A stretch of 64,000 nucleotides of DNA, taken from assembly GCF_018882325.1 (NCBI RefSeq), contig NZ_JACVOQ010000002.1:231561-295560 (forward strand). The letters run 5' to 3'. A program made the translations under genes and the position numbers. The notes under the pieces were generated by a model. It ran no database searches and was not told the origin of the DNA. It worked only from the letters and a program-made list of their open reading frames with translations. Below, piece by piece: positions 25,175-32,916 of the stretch. How positions within the stretch are numbered: position 1 is the stretch's first letter; each line of letters opens with the position of its first letter. This stretch comes from Polynucleobacter sp. 78F-HAINBA. Lineage in GTDB: Bacteria; Pseudomonadota; Gammaproteobacteria; Burkholderiales; Burkholderiaceae.

Positions 25175-25554
25175 ATTTAGCGAATACGCCGGCAAGCAGA
25201 TGAAGGTCCGGCATTGAAAGCCATATACGAATTATTGTTAGGTCTCACCCACCGCATTCTGGACAAGATGAAGGAAGTAACAGCAATTGCAATTAATTAT
25301 GTCGATCCTGAATGCTGATGGTTGGCGGGAGGCTATTGAGCGATCAAAACATGAATAGCTTTTACTTTGATATCAAGATCATCGATGAAACCAATACCAA
25401 GGATGAGAAGGCTAGATACATCAAAGAGGCTTTTGAAGGCTTTGCTCGCATCCTAGGCAATCTGCATAAAGAGAGTTATATCTACGTCCAGGATGCAAGG
25501 GTTGCCTCTTATAGATATGGTGGAAAGACCCAGGAATATCGATACCACCATTAG
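25175..25554 (+). pseudogene. Frameshifted tautomerase-family gene
   Basis: Two adjacent reading frames encode consecutive parts of one tautomerase-like protein. The first (about 25196-25311) reads ADEGPALKAIYELLLGLTHRILDKMKEVTAIAINYVDPE and stops; the second (25312-25554) continues VGGRLLSDQNMNSFYFDIK ... DETNTKDEKARYI ... YVQDARVASYRYGGKTQEYRY. The join falls within the conserved DPExWxVGG segment of this family. No intact start or N-terminal proline is seen upstream, so the 5' end is also damaged. It is a decayed gene, probably a relic in a variable region. Confidence 0.7.
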
Positions 25555-25640
25555 GCAATCACTTAGCCGCACCGGTCTTTATGTCCAATGTGTCATTGCG
25601 CCACCTTGGGCATAAAAGATCGTTTCTTTGCCTATAACCA

Positions 25641-25678
25641 TCAAGGGTGCGCAAGCCACCCTTTTGGGGTGCCCTTGA
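25641..25678. repeat. Nested inverted repeat between pseudogene and hipBA
   Basis: Outer 7-bp arms TCAAGGG/CCCTTGA (25641-25647, 25672-25678) enclose an inner 5-bp hairpin CACCC/GGGTG (25657-25661, 25667-25671) with a 9-base bulge on the left. There is no T-run, so it is not an obvious terminator. Function unknown. Confidence 0.5.
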
Positions 25679-25718
25679 CGGAAATAGACCGCCTATATTC
25701 CACCTATTTAAATCAGTA

Positions 25719-25740
25719 AATGACTCATAAATTAGTCATT
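25719..25740. promoter_or_regulatory. hipBA operator O1 (predicted)
   Basis: AATGACT-N8-AGTCATT, a perfect 7-bp inverted repeat with an 8-base spacer. The architecture (short arms, N8) is that of HipB sites in E. coli. It is centred 31 bp upstream of a second copy and lies upstream of the -35 box of hipB. Confidence 0.7.
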
Positions 25741-25749
25741 AATGTATTT

Positions 25750-25771
25750 AAGGACTTATTTATGAGTCATT
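25750..25771. promoter_or_regulatory. hipBA operator O2 (predicted)
   Basis: AAGGACT-N8-AGTCATT, matching O1 in 13 of 14 arm positions and ending four bases before the TTGACC -35 box. The 31-bp centre spacing puts the two sites on the same helix face. Confidence 0.7.
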
Positions 25772-25775
25772 TTTA

Positions 25776-25804
25776 TTGACCAATGAGATCTAAACAGCTA
25801 TATT
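25776..25804 (+). promoter_or_regulatory. hipBA promoter
   Basis: TTGACC (25776-25781), 17-base spacer, TATATT (25799-25804): near-consensus sigma-70 promoter 35 bases before the hipB ATG and directly behind the two operators. Confidence 0.7.
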
Positions 25805-25839
25805 AGGGCCTTATACTTAATGAAGAGCATGAGGCAACT

Positions 25840-26181
25840 ATGCGCGTAGATCAACAGCTATCTCTAGCATCAAAGCAACTTGGCCAATCCGCTGAAATAG
25901 CCCAATGCCTGGTTTCCTTGCGCATTGCTCGTCATGTTCGCCAAGGTGAGGCTGCGGTTCGTGCCGGCCTTGCTCGTGCAACTGCCCAGCGTATTGAAAA
26001 AGGTGATCCTGGCGTTGCCATTGGCGCGCTCCTGCGTTACTTAGATGCAATCGCTCCAGGCATGACCCTACTGCAACTCTTAAGCGGCAATGATCCTGCG
26101 ATTGCTGCCTTGGAGCGTCGTTTGCGCCCACAACGCGTTCGCGACTTAAGTGCAGCTGAAATGAAAGCGCTTGATTTCTGA
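25840..26181 (+). CDS. HipB-like antitoxin, helix-turn-helix repressor
   Basis: A 113-residue XRE-type DNA-binding protein. The HTH spans about residues 26-57 (LRIARHVRQGEAAVRAGLARATAQRIEKGDPGVAIGALLRYLDAI), and the C-terminal part LERRLRPQRVRDLS is the likely HipA-contacting or dimerising tail. Its TGA overlaps the ATG of hipA by one base (TGATG), the usual antitoxin-toxin coupling. Two AAxGACT-N8-AGTCATT operators upstream suggest autorepression together with HipA. Confidence 0.85.
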   Translation: MRVDQQLSLASKQLGQSAEIAQCLVSLRIARHVRQGEAAVRAGLARATAQRIEKGDPGVAIGALLRYLDAIAPGMTLLQLLSGNDPAIAALERRLRPQRVRDLSAAEMKALDF

Positions 26182-27488
26182 TGGCAAACACAACCAAAGA
26201 CCTGTTTGTCTTTGCCAATCTTGATGGTGAATTTGTGCCAGCAGGACAACTGCAAGTAGATGAGGAAGGCTCAAGACTTATTGCCTCTTCATTTGCCTAT
26301 GGCCTGCGCTACCTAGATAGGGGCACTGCACAGGAAATTGATCCTGTTGCCCTTAGTCTTAAGAATAAAAGTGAGATCAAAGGCAAGCGCCTCGTTCCTC
26401 CAAATGGTCTAGAAGTTTTTGGCGGAATTCGTGATGCTGCTCCTGATTCTTGGGGAAGAAGAGTCATTGAAGCAAGACTTAAGGTTCCAGCTAATAGCCT
26501 GCCTGAATCAACCTACCTTCTTGAGGCTGGTAGCGATCGCATTGGGGCATTAGATGTTCGAGCCTCCTTAGATCAAGAAGAGCGCCCTGCTCATGAAAGT
26601 ATTCACAATCTATCTTACGTACTGGAAGGTGCGCAAAAGATTGAGGCTGGCTTACCAGTTTCCGAAGCGCTATCCAAAATTTTGATTGTGGGTAGCGGCC
26701 TAGGGGGTATGCGCCCAAAGGCAAGCGTGCGCGACGATGACAACATTTTATGGATGGCCAAGTTCCCAGGCAATAATGATGGCGCTTTAGATGTACCAAG
26801 CATTGAATACGCCACCCTCAAACTTGCGCAGTTAGCTGGTCTTAATGTAGCTCAAACCCAATTAGAGCAAGTCGGCAAGAAAAAGGTGTTGATGGTCAAA
26901 CGCTTTGATCGCTCTTGGATCGCCTGTGCTCGACCAGTAGAAATTCGTCATCATGTGGTTAGCGCCCTCACCCTTGTTGCTTGCCACGAATCAGAGTCCA
27001 ATACAAAAAGCTATATGGATATTGCGGATGCTATACGCAGATATTGCCTGGTTCAAACCGTCAAATCGGATGTTGAAGAACTATATGCACGCATGATCTT
27101 TAACCTTTTTGTCAGCAACGATGATGATCATCTACGCAATCATGCCTTCTTATGGAATCAGGAGCTTAAAGGCTGGAGTCTAAGCCCACTCTATGATGTG
27201 ATGCCCCATGCAGTCATTGCAAGTGAGCGCTATCAACATCTAGGCATTGGACCTCAAGGCAAGCTAGCAACCCTAGACAATGCCTATGGGGCTAAAGAAC
27301 GCTTTGGTTTATCTGCGCAGCAAGCAAGCTCCATTATCGATCGCATATGGCGAGTAACGAGGCAGTCGAAAACACACTTCGAAAGCCTTGGAATTCCTGC
27401 AGATCAAATTGAAGGAATCTCTCTGGCCTTTAGGCATATTGATGATATTTGTAGTCCTGAATTAATCAAGACTTTAGCTAAGAGTTAA
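26181..27488 (+). CDS. hipA: HipA-family serine/threonine kinase toxin
   Basis: A 435-residue type II toxin kinase; E. coli HipA phosphorylates glutamyl-tRNA synthetase and induces persistence. The N-terminal subdomain (residues 1-120) begins DLFVFANLDGEFVPAGQL; the loop VGSGLGGMRPKASV (about 170-184) holds the autophosphorylation Ser and ATP-binding Lys region; VKRFDRS follows near 244; the catalytic FNLFVSNDDDHLRNHAFL (about 308-326) and LSPLYDVMP (about 336-344) complete the kinase. All motifs look intact, so the toxin is probably functional. Partner of the overlapping hipB-like gene. Confidence 0.9.
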   Translation: MANTTKDLFVFANLDGEFVPAGQLQVDEEGSRLIASSFAYGLRYLDRGTAQEIDPVALSLKNKSEIKGKRLVPPNGLEVFGGIRDAAPDSWGRRVIEARLKVPANSLPESTYLLEAGSDRIGALDVRASLDQEERPAHESIHNLSYVLEGAQKIEAGLPVSEALSKILIVGSGLGGMRPKASVRDDDNILWMAKFPGNNDGALDVPSIEYATLKLAQLAGLNVAQTQLEQVGKKKVLMVKRFDRSWIACARPVEIRHHVVSALTLVACHESESNTKSYMDIADAIRRYCLVQTVKSDVEELYARMIFNLFVSNDDDHLRNHAFLWNQELKGWSLSPLYDVMPHAVIASERYQHLGIGPQGKLATLDNAYGAKERFGLSAQQASSIIDRIWRVTRQSKTHFESLGIPADQIEGISLAFRHIDDICSPELIKTLAKS

Positions 27489-27517
27489 TCCCTCATTAAG
27501 AAGATCTTGCCCGACAA

Positions 27518-27661
27518 CTAGATTTCAACAATAAGAGCTGGATTGAATTCTGGGTTTTCAGCGTGGTTAGATCGAACATAACCACGAGGATTACAAACTA
27601 CCCTAGTGCCATTCATTTCATATCTTGAATTGAGGCCAATTGGCTTATCTACGCAAAAATC
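27518..27661 (-). pseudogene. C-terminal remnant of a metallophosphoesterase gene
   Basis: On the minus strand an open stretch of about 47 codons between two stops encodes NGTRVVCNPRGYVRSNHAENPEFNPALIVEI, the usual C-terminus of calcineurin-like phosphoesterases (RVVxNPRGY...FxPxLxVE). There is no start codon or metal-binding part upstream, so this is a scrap left by deletion or recombination beside tRNA-Ser. Confidence 0.6.
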
Positions 27662-27714
27662 CTAAATCAAGCTATGTTTTAGTGGTGGGTAGGCTGGTGG
27701 GTAGAGTCGTTTAC

Positions 27715-27745
27715 AGAAAAAGAAAAAGCCCCGGTTAAGGGGCTT
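27715..27745 (-). terminator. Terminator of tRNA-Ser
   Basis: Stem AAGCCCC/GGGGCTT (27726-27732, 27739-27745), 6-base loop, followed on the minus strand by TTTCTTTTTC. It lies 45 bases downstream of the tRNA gene. Confidence 0.85.
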
Positions 27746-27789
27746 AGTGGTTTGTCGTAGCGGCTCAAGCAGGTAAATCACAAGGATTT

Positions 27790-27884
27790 TGGCGGAGACG
27801 AGAGGATTCGAACCTCCGATCAGAGTTTTAGCCCCGATGCTCCCTTAGCAGGGGAGTGCCTTCGACCAGCTCGGCCACGTCTCC
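27790..27884 (-). tRNA. tRNA-Ser(GCU)
   Basis: Minus-strand sequence beginning GGAGACGTGGCCGAG with a long variable arm (CTCTGATCGGAG region) and the T-loop GGTTCGAATCC, ending CGTCTCCGCCA with encoded CCA. Anticodon loop CTGCTAA gives anticodon GCT. Length about 95 bases, as expected for a class II serine tRNA. Confidence 0.95.
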
Positions 27885-27975
27885 CTGCTTGATGCCTTTA
27901 CAACGACCCACAGTTTAACGGATTCCGTTGGCTGAGGGTTTTTACTGCGTTTTTGAAGCGTTTACTGCGTGTTTA

Positions 27976-29226
27976 TTACTTCTGATCCAGCTCAAATGCC
28001 TTATGGAGAGCACGAACAGCCAGCTCCATGTATTTCTCATCGATCACAACAGAAATCTTAATTTCGCTAGTAGAGATCATCAAAATATTGATGCCCTCTT
28101 CCGATAAGGTGCGGAACATTTTGCTTGCAACACCAACGTGGGAACGCATGCCAACGCCAACCACGGACACTTTAGAAACCTTTGGATCACCAGTGATTTC
28201 TTTAGCTTCGATATGGGCTTGAACGTTGTTCTTAAGTAAGTCCAAGGCCTTTTGATAATCGGCACGTGGCACTGTGAAAGTGAAGTCCGTCTTACCTTCA
28301 AAGGATTGGTTCTGAATGATGATGTCCACATCAATATTGGCATCCGCAATCGGACCCAAAATTTGATAAGCGATACCTGGGCGATCAGGAACGCCAAGAA
28401 CGGTAATTTTTGCTTCATCACGCGCAAAGGCGATGCCGGAAATAACTGCGGCTTCCATAGTGCTGTCCTCTTCAAATGTAATCAAGGTGCCCGACTTCAT
28501 CTCTTGATCAAGGGGCATCAACGGGTCTGTCAGTGATGACAGAACACGGGTTTTAACTTTGTACTTACCTGCAAACTCAACTGAACGAATCTGCAATACC
28601 TTCGAACCCAAACTTGCCATTTCTAGCATTTCTTCAAAAGTAATTTTGTCTAAGCGACGTGCATCTTCGCAAACACGGGGGTCAGTCGTATAGACACCGT
28701 CTACGTCTGTATAGATCAGGCACTCGTCCGCCTTAAGGGCTGCAGCCATCGCAACTGCTGATGTATCTGAACCGCCGCGACCTAAAGTAGTGATATTGCC
28801 GTTAGGGTCTACGCCCTGGAAACCAGTTACCACCACAGCACGTCCCGCATTGAGATCAGCGAGAATTTTCTTGTCATCAATACTCTTGATGCGTGCTTTA
28901 GTAAATGAAGAATCCGTGTGAACAGTGACTTGCCAACCTGCATAGCTGACTGCATCCACACCTTCGCGTAGCAATGCCAAAGCCAATAAGCCAGAGCTCA
29001 CTTGCTCACCTGTCGAGGCGATTTGATCGAGTTCGCGTGGGCTTGCATTGGGATTGATATCCTTTGCCAAACCAAGTAAACGATTGGTTTCGCCAGACAT
29101 AGCTGAAGGCACCACCACTACCTGGTGACCTGCACGCATCCACTTGGCAACGCGTTTAGCAACATTCTGAATGCGCTCAACTGAGCCCATTGAGGTGCCA
29201 CCATACTTATGAACGATAAGAGCCAT
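27976..29226 (-). CDS. lysC: Aspartate kinase
   Basis: A 416-residue aspartokinase for the first step of lysine, threonine and methionine synthesis. The N-terminal IVHKYGGTSMGSVERI motif (kinase ATP-binding), GFQGVDPNGNITTLGRGGSDTSAVA near residues 134-156, and two C-terminal ACT domains (about 265-410) indicate the monofunctional, lysine/threonine-feedback-regulated type. An internal start for a beta subunit, as in Corynebacterium and Bacillus enzymes, is possible (a Met lies ahead of the ACT region) but not proven. Monocistronic by spacing. Confidence 0.95.
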   Translation of the reverse strand: MALIVHKYGGTSMGSVERIQNVAKRVAKWMRAGHQVVVVPSAMSGETNRLLGLAKDINPNASPRELDQIASTGEQVSSGLLALALLREGVDAVSYAGWQVTVHTDSSFTKARIKSIDDKKILADLNAGRAVVVTGFQGVDPNGNITTLGRGGSDTSAVAMAAALKADECLIYTDVDGVYTTDPRVCEDARRLDKITFEEMLEMASLGSKVLQIRSVEFAGKYKVKTRVLSSLTDPLMPLDQEMKSGTLITFEEDSTMEAAVISGIAFARDEAKITVLGVPDRPGIAYQILGPIADANIDVDIIIQNQSFEGKTDFTFTVPRADYQKALDLLKNNVQAHIEAKEITGDPKVSKVSVVGVGMRSHVGVASKMFRTLSEEGINILMISTSEIKISVVIDEKYMELAVRALHKAFELDQK

Positions 29227-29321
29227 AAAAACCGTCGTATTGTCTATTTACAGGGAATTACATTCCCTAGGGTCTAAAAGGGGCTTATTTTACAGGGTTT
29301 TTATAGTCCAAAACGTGGGCA

Positions 29322-29350
29322 TTGACAGTAGCTAGGTCTAGCGATAGGAT
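29322..29350 (+). promoter_or_regulatory. Promoter of the RHH/ParE toxin-antitoxin pair
   Basis: TTGACA (29322-29327), 17-base spacer, TAGGAT (29345-29350), immediately followed by the palindromic operator and, 32 bases on, the antitoxin ATG. Confidence 0.6.
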
Positions 29351-29372
29351 TGGTGTTACTAAAGTAACACCA
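29351..29372. promoter_or_regulatory. Operator palindrome of the toxin-antitoxin pair
   Basis: Perfect 10-bp inverted repeat TGGTGTTACT/AGTAACACCA with a 2-base centre, right behind the -10 box and 10 bases before the antitoxin start. Placement over the transcription start fits autorepression by the RHH antitoxin. Confidence 0.7.
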
Positions 29373-29382
29373 GGAGACCATT

Positions 29383-29667
29383 ATGAGCATTGTTAGCACA
29401 ACCTCCCTAAAGCTCACCGAAGAAATAAAACTACAAGCTACAAATGCAGCTAAAGAGCTTGGCATGACTCCACACGCATTTATGGTGGAAGCTATTAAGC
29501 AAGCCAGCCTCAATGCGGAAATACGCAGAAACTTTATTCAGCAAGCCAACATTGCTCGTCAAGGGGTTATCAAGAATGGTAAGGTCTTCGAATCAGACAA
29601 GGTTTTTGAGGCAATGAAAAACCGTATCACAGGGAAAAAAACTATATTGAAAGTTAGCAATTGGTAA
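29383..29667 (+). CDS. Ribbon-helix-helix antitoxin
   Basis: A 94-residue protein whose N-terminus (TTSLKLTEEIKLQATNAAKELGMTPHAFMVEAIKQASL) fits the MetJ/Arc/CopG ribbon-helix-helix fold: a beta strand with alternating polar residues followed by two helices. The C-terminal tail is basic and probably binds the toxin. The stop lies 4 bases into the toxin reading frame. Operator and promoter are directly upstream. Confidence 0.8.
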   Translation: MSIVSTTSLKLTEEIKLQATNAAKELGMTPHAFMVEAIKQASLNAEIRRNFIQQANIARQGVIKNGKVFESDKVFEAMKNRITGKKTILKVSNW

Positions 29668-29954
29668 GAATTGTTTTTGCTCCCCAAGCACTTGATGATT
29701 TAGAGCGACTTACTGACTTCCTAATAGAAAATGACAAAAGTGCTGCACTTCTCACAATTGAACTCATTGAAGAAGCTGTAAAAATTCTAGCAAGGCACCC
29801 GCTAGTTGGAAGACTTTGCGATACCCATCTAAGGGAGCTGGTGATTTCTCGGGGAAAGAGTGGCTATATCGCCTTATATAGCTTTGAGGAATCAAAAAAT
29901 ACGATCCTCATCAATGCCGTTCGCCACCAAAAAGAATCGGGCGGGATTTACTAA
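29661..29954 (+). CDS. RelE/ParE family toxin
   Basis: A 97-residue protein with the RelE/ParE pattern: VRIVFAPQALDDLERLTDFL at the start, a helix ALLTIELIEEAVKILARHPLVGRL, then REL...KSGYIALYSFEESKNTILINAVRHQKESG with the conserved Arg/His near the C-terminus. It starts at TTG (29661), overlapping the antitoxin stop by seven bases, typical of coupled toxin genes. ParE-type gyrase inhibition or RelE-type mRNA cleavage cannot be decided from sequence alone; the fit to ParE is slightly better. Confidence 0.82.
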   Translation: MVRIVFAPQALDDLERLTDFLIENDKSAALLTIELIEEAVKILARHPLVGRLCDTHLRELVISRGKSGYIALYSFEESKNTILINAVRHQKESGGIY

Positions 29955-29955
29955 G

Positions 29956-31284
29956 TTAAAGCAATTCCCAGCAAGGCAAAACTCTTTTCCCACCTGGAAC
30001 CAAATGCGGGTAACTGACCCCCACCCCCGCTACAGCCACAAGCTGCTCGTTGATATAGAGCAATGGTACCTGTCGCTCCCAAGGTGGCGTGTCGGACTCC
30101 TGGAAGAGGTTCTTAAGCGTCTTACGCGGAGCATTGGGCTTGATTTGAATCTTCTCCGCCCCCTGACGCAGTCTTTCCTCAATGCGGCCTTCTGCTTGGG
30201 CTTGAGCAACCCAATCCGCAGGGAGCCCAAGCAACTTCCTACTTGTGGGTACGTCCTGAAACACCCAGCGCCCGACTTTGGGCTTGGCTACTTGTAAGGT
30301 GTTACGCCACAAATAAATGCTCACCTCATCATGTTGCCACTCTAAGCTTGAATCTGATTTGACGGCATTCAGATCCTTCCACCAAGATTCAAGGCGTTCT
30401 TGAGAAGGCATCGCCAGATCATTTAACTTGAGCCAATAGCGCAGCAAATTGTTGGCGGCAGGTCTATCAGCATTAGCGAATGCCAGAAGCGGTTTTAACT
30501 TCAGACTCTTAGTCTCAACAATTCCTTTTCCATCTTGACTGGCCAAACGATCCAGCAGAACTTGGGATTGGGCTAGCAAGTCTGCACTGCGAGCCAAGTT
30601 AGCAATTACGCCGGGTTGAATTTTTTCCAGCCTTGGAATAATTTCTTTGCGAATAGCATTGCGACGATAGCGCGGGTTTTGATTGCTGGGGTCTTCGACC
30701 CATTTCAGTTTATGTTCTTTGGCGTAGGCCTCTAGCTCGGCCTTACTTTGATTTAATAGCGGGCGCCAAAGAGTAATGGTTTTGGCATCTTTTGCGCTGG
30801 CATCTTTTGTGTTCGCACGATTGAGTGGCATACCAGAGAGGCCCGCTACACCAGAGCCTCGCAAGAGTTGCAAGAGAACAGTTTCCGCCTGATCATTTTG
30901 GTGATGCGCCAGCAGCAGATCTTCAATGCCATGCTCAATACATAAGTCAGTTAAAGCGTCATAGCGCTCTGCCCTTGCTCTGGCTTCGATATTACCTTGG
31001 GATTGATCTGCGAAATGCAATAGACGGAAGTCAAAATGCACCCGATACTTTTTAGCCAGCTTCTCGCAGAACTCCAGCCATTGATCCGCAGGCTTTTGCA
31101 AACCGTGATGAATATGAAAAACCCAAATCTCAGTTGGCTCTTTGGTAGCATTTGCTTGCACAGCCTTGCAAACCGTATCGAGCAACACAACCGAATCAAG
31201 CCCACCACTTAAGGCGAGCCCAATACGTTTGGCTGCTTTGGCTTTTGCCTTAAGGCTTGGCTTCGATTTCCTTGAACTTGCCAT
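29956..31284 (-). CDS. tilS: tRNA(Ile)-lysidine synthase
   Basis: A 442-residue enzyme that attaches lysine to C34 of tRNA-Ile(CAU), changing its codon from AUG to AUA. The PP-loop SGGLDS (residues 26-31) binds ATP, HHGLQ and HHQNDQAET are the other family motifs, and the C-terminal TilS substrate-binding domain is present. The ATG lies 35 bases inside the end of accA, so the two are co-transcribed and probably coupled. Essential in most bacteria. Confidence 0.93.
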   Translation of the reverse strand: MASSRKSKPSLKAKAKAAKRIGLALSGGLDSVVLLDTVCKAVQANATKEPTEIWVFHIHHGLQKPADQWLEFCEKLAKKYRVHFDFRLLHFADQSQGNIEARARAERYDALTDLCIEHGIEDLLLAHHQNDQAETVLLQLLRGSGVAGLSGMPLNRANTKDASAKDAKTITLWRPLLNQSKAELEAYAKEHKLKWVEDPSNQNPRYRRNAIRKEIIPRLEKIQPGVIANLARSADLLAQSQVLLDRLASQDGKGIVETKSLKLKPLLAFANADRPAANNLLRYWLKLNDLAMPSQERLESWWKDLNAVKSDSSLEWQHDEVSIYLWRNTLQVAKPKVGRWVFQDVPTSRKLLGLPADWVAQAQAEGRIEERLRQGAEKIQIKPNAPRKTLKNLFQESDTPPWERQVPLLYINEQLVAVAGVGVSYPHLVPGGKRVLPCWELL

Positions 31285-32221
31285 AGCTCATCAAGCGTTC
31301 ATGACGACGCTCAAGAAGCGCATCTACTTTCATGCCATCGAAGGTCTTGAGTGACTCAGCCAAAGCTTTACGCATGCTGTTCATCATGGTCTCGTAATCA
31401 CGATGTGCGCCGCCAGTTGGCTCGGCGACGATCTTATCAATCAAGCCAATTGCTTTTAAACGTTGTGCAGTCAAACCCAGTTGCTCAGCAGCCTCTGGTG
31501 CTTTATCAGCAGTCTTCCAAAGAATAGATGCGCAGCCTTCAGGTGAAATCACAGAGTAGGTTGAGTTTTGCAACATCAACACCACGTCGCCCATGGCAAT
31601 CGCAAGTGCGCCGCCAGAACCGCCCTCACCAATAATGGTGGCGATGATTGGAACTTCTAATTCAGCCTGAACATAGAGGTTGTGGCCAATCGCTTCGGAT
31701 TGGTTACGCTCTTCTGCATCGATGCCTGGGAACGCGCCTGGTGTATCGACAAAAGTGAACACAGGCAACTTAAATTTTTCCGCCAAGCGCATGACACGCT
31801 TTGCTTTACGGTAACCCTCTGGACGACTCATACCAAAGTTTCTTAAAGCACGTTCTTTAGTATCGCGACCCTTTTGATGGCCGATAACCACACAAGGCTG
31901 ATTCTCAAAACGGGCTAAGCCAGTAATAATGGATTGATCGTCTGCAAAATTACGGTCACCATGAAGTTCATGAAAATCTGTAAACAATGCGCTCACGTAA
32001 TCCAGCGTGTAAGGACGCTGTGGATGACGCGCAACTTGTGAAACTTGCCAAGGGCTTAGGTTCGCATAAATATCTTTAGTCAGCTGCTGACTTTTTTCGG
32101 TAAGCGTTTTGATCTCATCAGATATATCTACTGATGATTCATCTTGCACAAACTGCAGCTCTTCAATCTTTGACTCTAGTTCAGCGATTGACTGCTCAAA
32201 ATCCAGGAAAGTCGTTTTCAT
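31250..32221 (-). CDS. accA: Acetyl-CoA carboxylase carboxyltransferase, alpha subunit
   Basis: A 323-residue subunit that with AccD transfers carboxyl from biotin to acetyl-CoA to make malonyl-CoA. The N-terminal coiled helix ([18 protein letters not shown]) and the core [42 protein letters not shown] and [15 protein letters not shown] motifs match AccA. Length agrees with E. coli (319). Order cysS, DNA glycosylase, accA, tilS on the minus strand suggests one transcription unit. Confidence 0.96.
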   Translation of the reverse strand: MKTTFLDFEQSIAELESKIEELQFVQDESSVDISDEIKTLTEKSQQLTKDIYANLSPWQVSQVARHPQRPYTLDYVSALFTDFHELHGDRNFADDQSIITGLARFENQPCVVIGHQKGRDTKERALRNFGMSRPEGYRKAKRVMRLAEKFKLPVFTFVDTPGAFPGIDAEERNQSEAIGHNLYVQAELEVPIIATIIGEGGSGGALAIAMGDVVLMLQNSTYSVISPEGCASILWKTADKAPEAAEQLGLTAQRLKAIGLIDKIVAEPTGGAHRDYETMMNSMRKALAESLKTFDGMKVDALLERRHERLMSYGKFKEIEAKP

Positions 32222-32230
32222 AGCTTGATT

Positions 32231-32887
32231 TTAATATTCAACGGGGATGGGGTCGAGACTTCTCCACATATACCAGGTGGCTACGGTGCGCCAAGGGGCC
32301 CAATTTGCAGCCACTTCACGGGCCTCATGCCTGCTGACAGGCTCTCCACTGAAGTAATTGAGGGAAATGGCCTTAATTAGGCCTGCATCGTCCAAAGGGA
32401 GGATATTGGGCCTCACCATATTAAACATGAGGAACATTTCAGCCGTCCAGCGCCCAATTCCCCGAATATCACACAATTCCTTGATGATGACCTCATCTTC
32501 CATGCCTTTCCACTGGTTGGCATGTAAACGGCCAGAATCGAAATGATCGGCTAGGTCGCGAATGTATTCCACTTTACGACCCGATAAGCCGGCTCCGCGT
32601 AATTCTTCAATACTTAAGGTAAGGATATTTTTCGGGGTAACTTTATTTTTAGACGCCAATAAAACCCGGCTCCAAACAGACTGGGCTGCAGCCACGGATA
32701 TTTGCTGACCAACAATTGACCTTGCCAGGGTTGTGAAAGCATCGCCACGCGTTCTTAAAAAAACTGAACCATACTTAGGAATCAATTTTTTGAGAATACG
32801 GTCGTGCTTTATTAACTCAGCACAAGCTTGCTCCCAATACTCTGGGGCTGATTCTTCAAAAATTTCTTGCTCTACAACTTTAGTCAA
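32231..32887 (-). CDS. DNA-3-methyladenine glycosylase (AlkA-like, HhH-GPD)
   Basis: A 218-residue base-excision repair glycosylase. SIVGQQISVAAAQSVWSR (about 75-92) opens the fold, the helix-hairpin-helix is LCDIRGIGRWTAEMFLMF (about 136-153), and the catalytic Asp follows in LPLDDAGL (about 161-168). There is no Fe-S cluster motif. It removes alkylated purines such as 3-methyladenine. Located just upstream of accA. Confidence 0.88.
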   Translation of the reverse strand: MTKVVEQEIFEESAPEYWEQACAELIKHDRILKKLIPKYGSVFLRTRGDAFTTLARSIVGQQISVAAAQSVWSRVLLASKNKVTPKNILTLSIEELRGAGLSGRKVEYIRDLADHFDSGRLHANQWKGMEDEVIIKELCDIRGIGRWTAEMFLMFNMVRPNILPLDDAGLIKAISLNYFSGEPVSRHEAREVAANWAPWRTVATWYMWRSLDPIPVEY

Positions 32888-32916
32888 AATACATTCTCAA
32901 TCATGAATTGGATTAC

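Noticed and set aside
25719..25772. Long inverted repeat AAATGACTCATAAA/TTTATGAGTCATTT considered as a transposon end or attachment site
   Set aside because: The arrangement is better explained by two operators of the AAxGACT-N8-AGTCATT type just ahead of the hipBA promoter.
29860..30297. A 145-codon plus-strand frame antisense to tilS
   Set aside because: It lies wholly over the well-supported tilS gene and toxin end, with no family signal.
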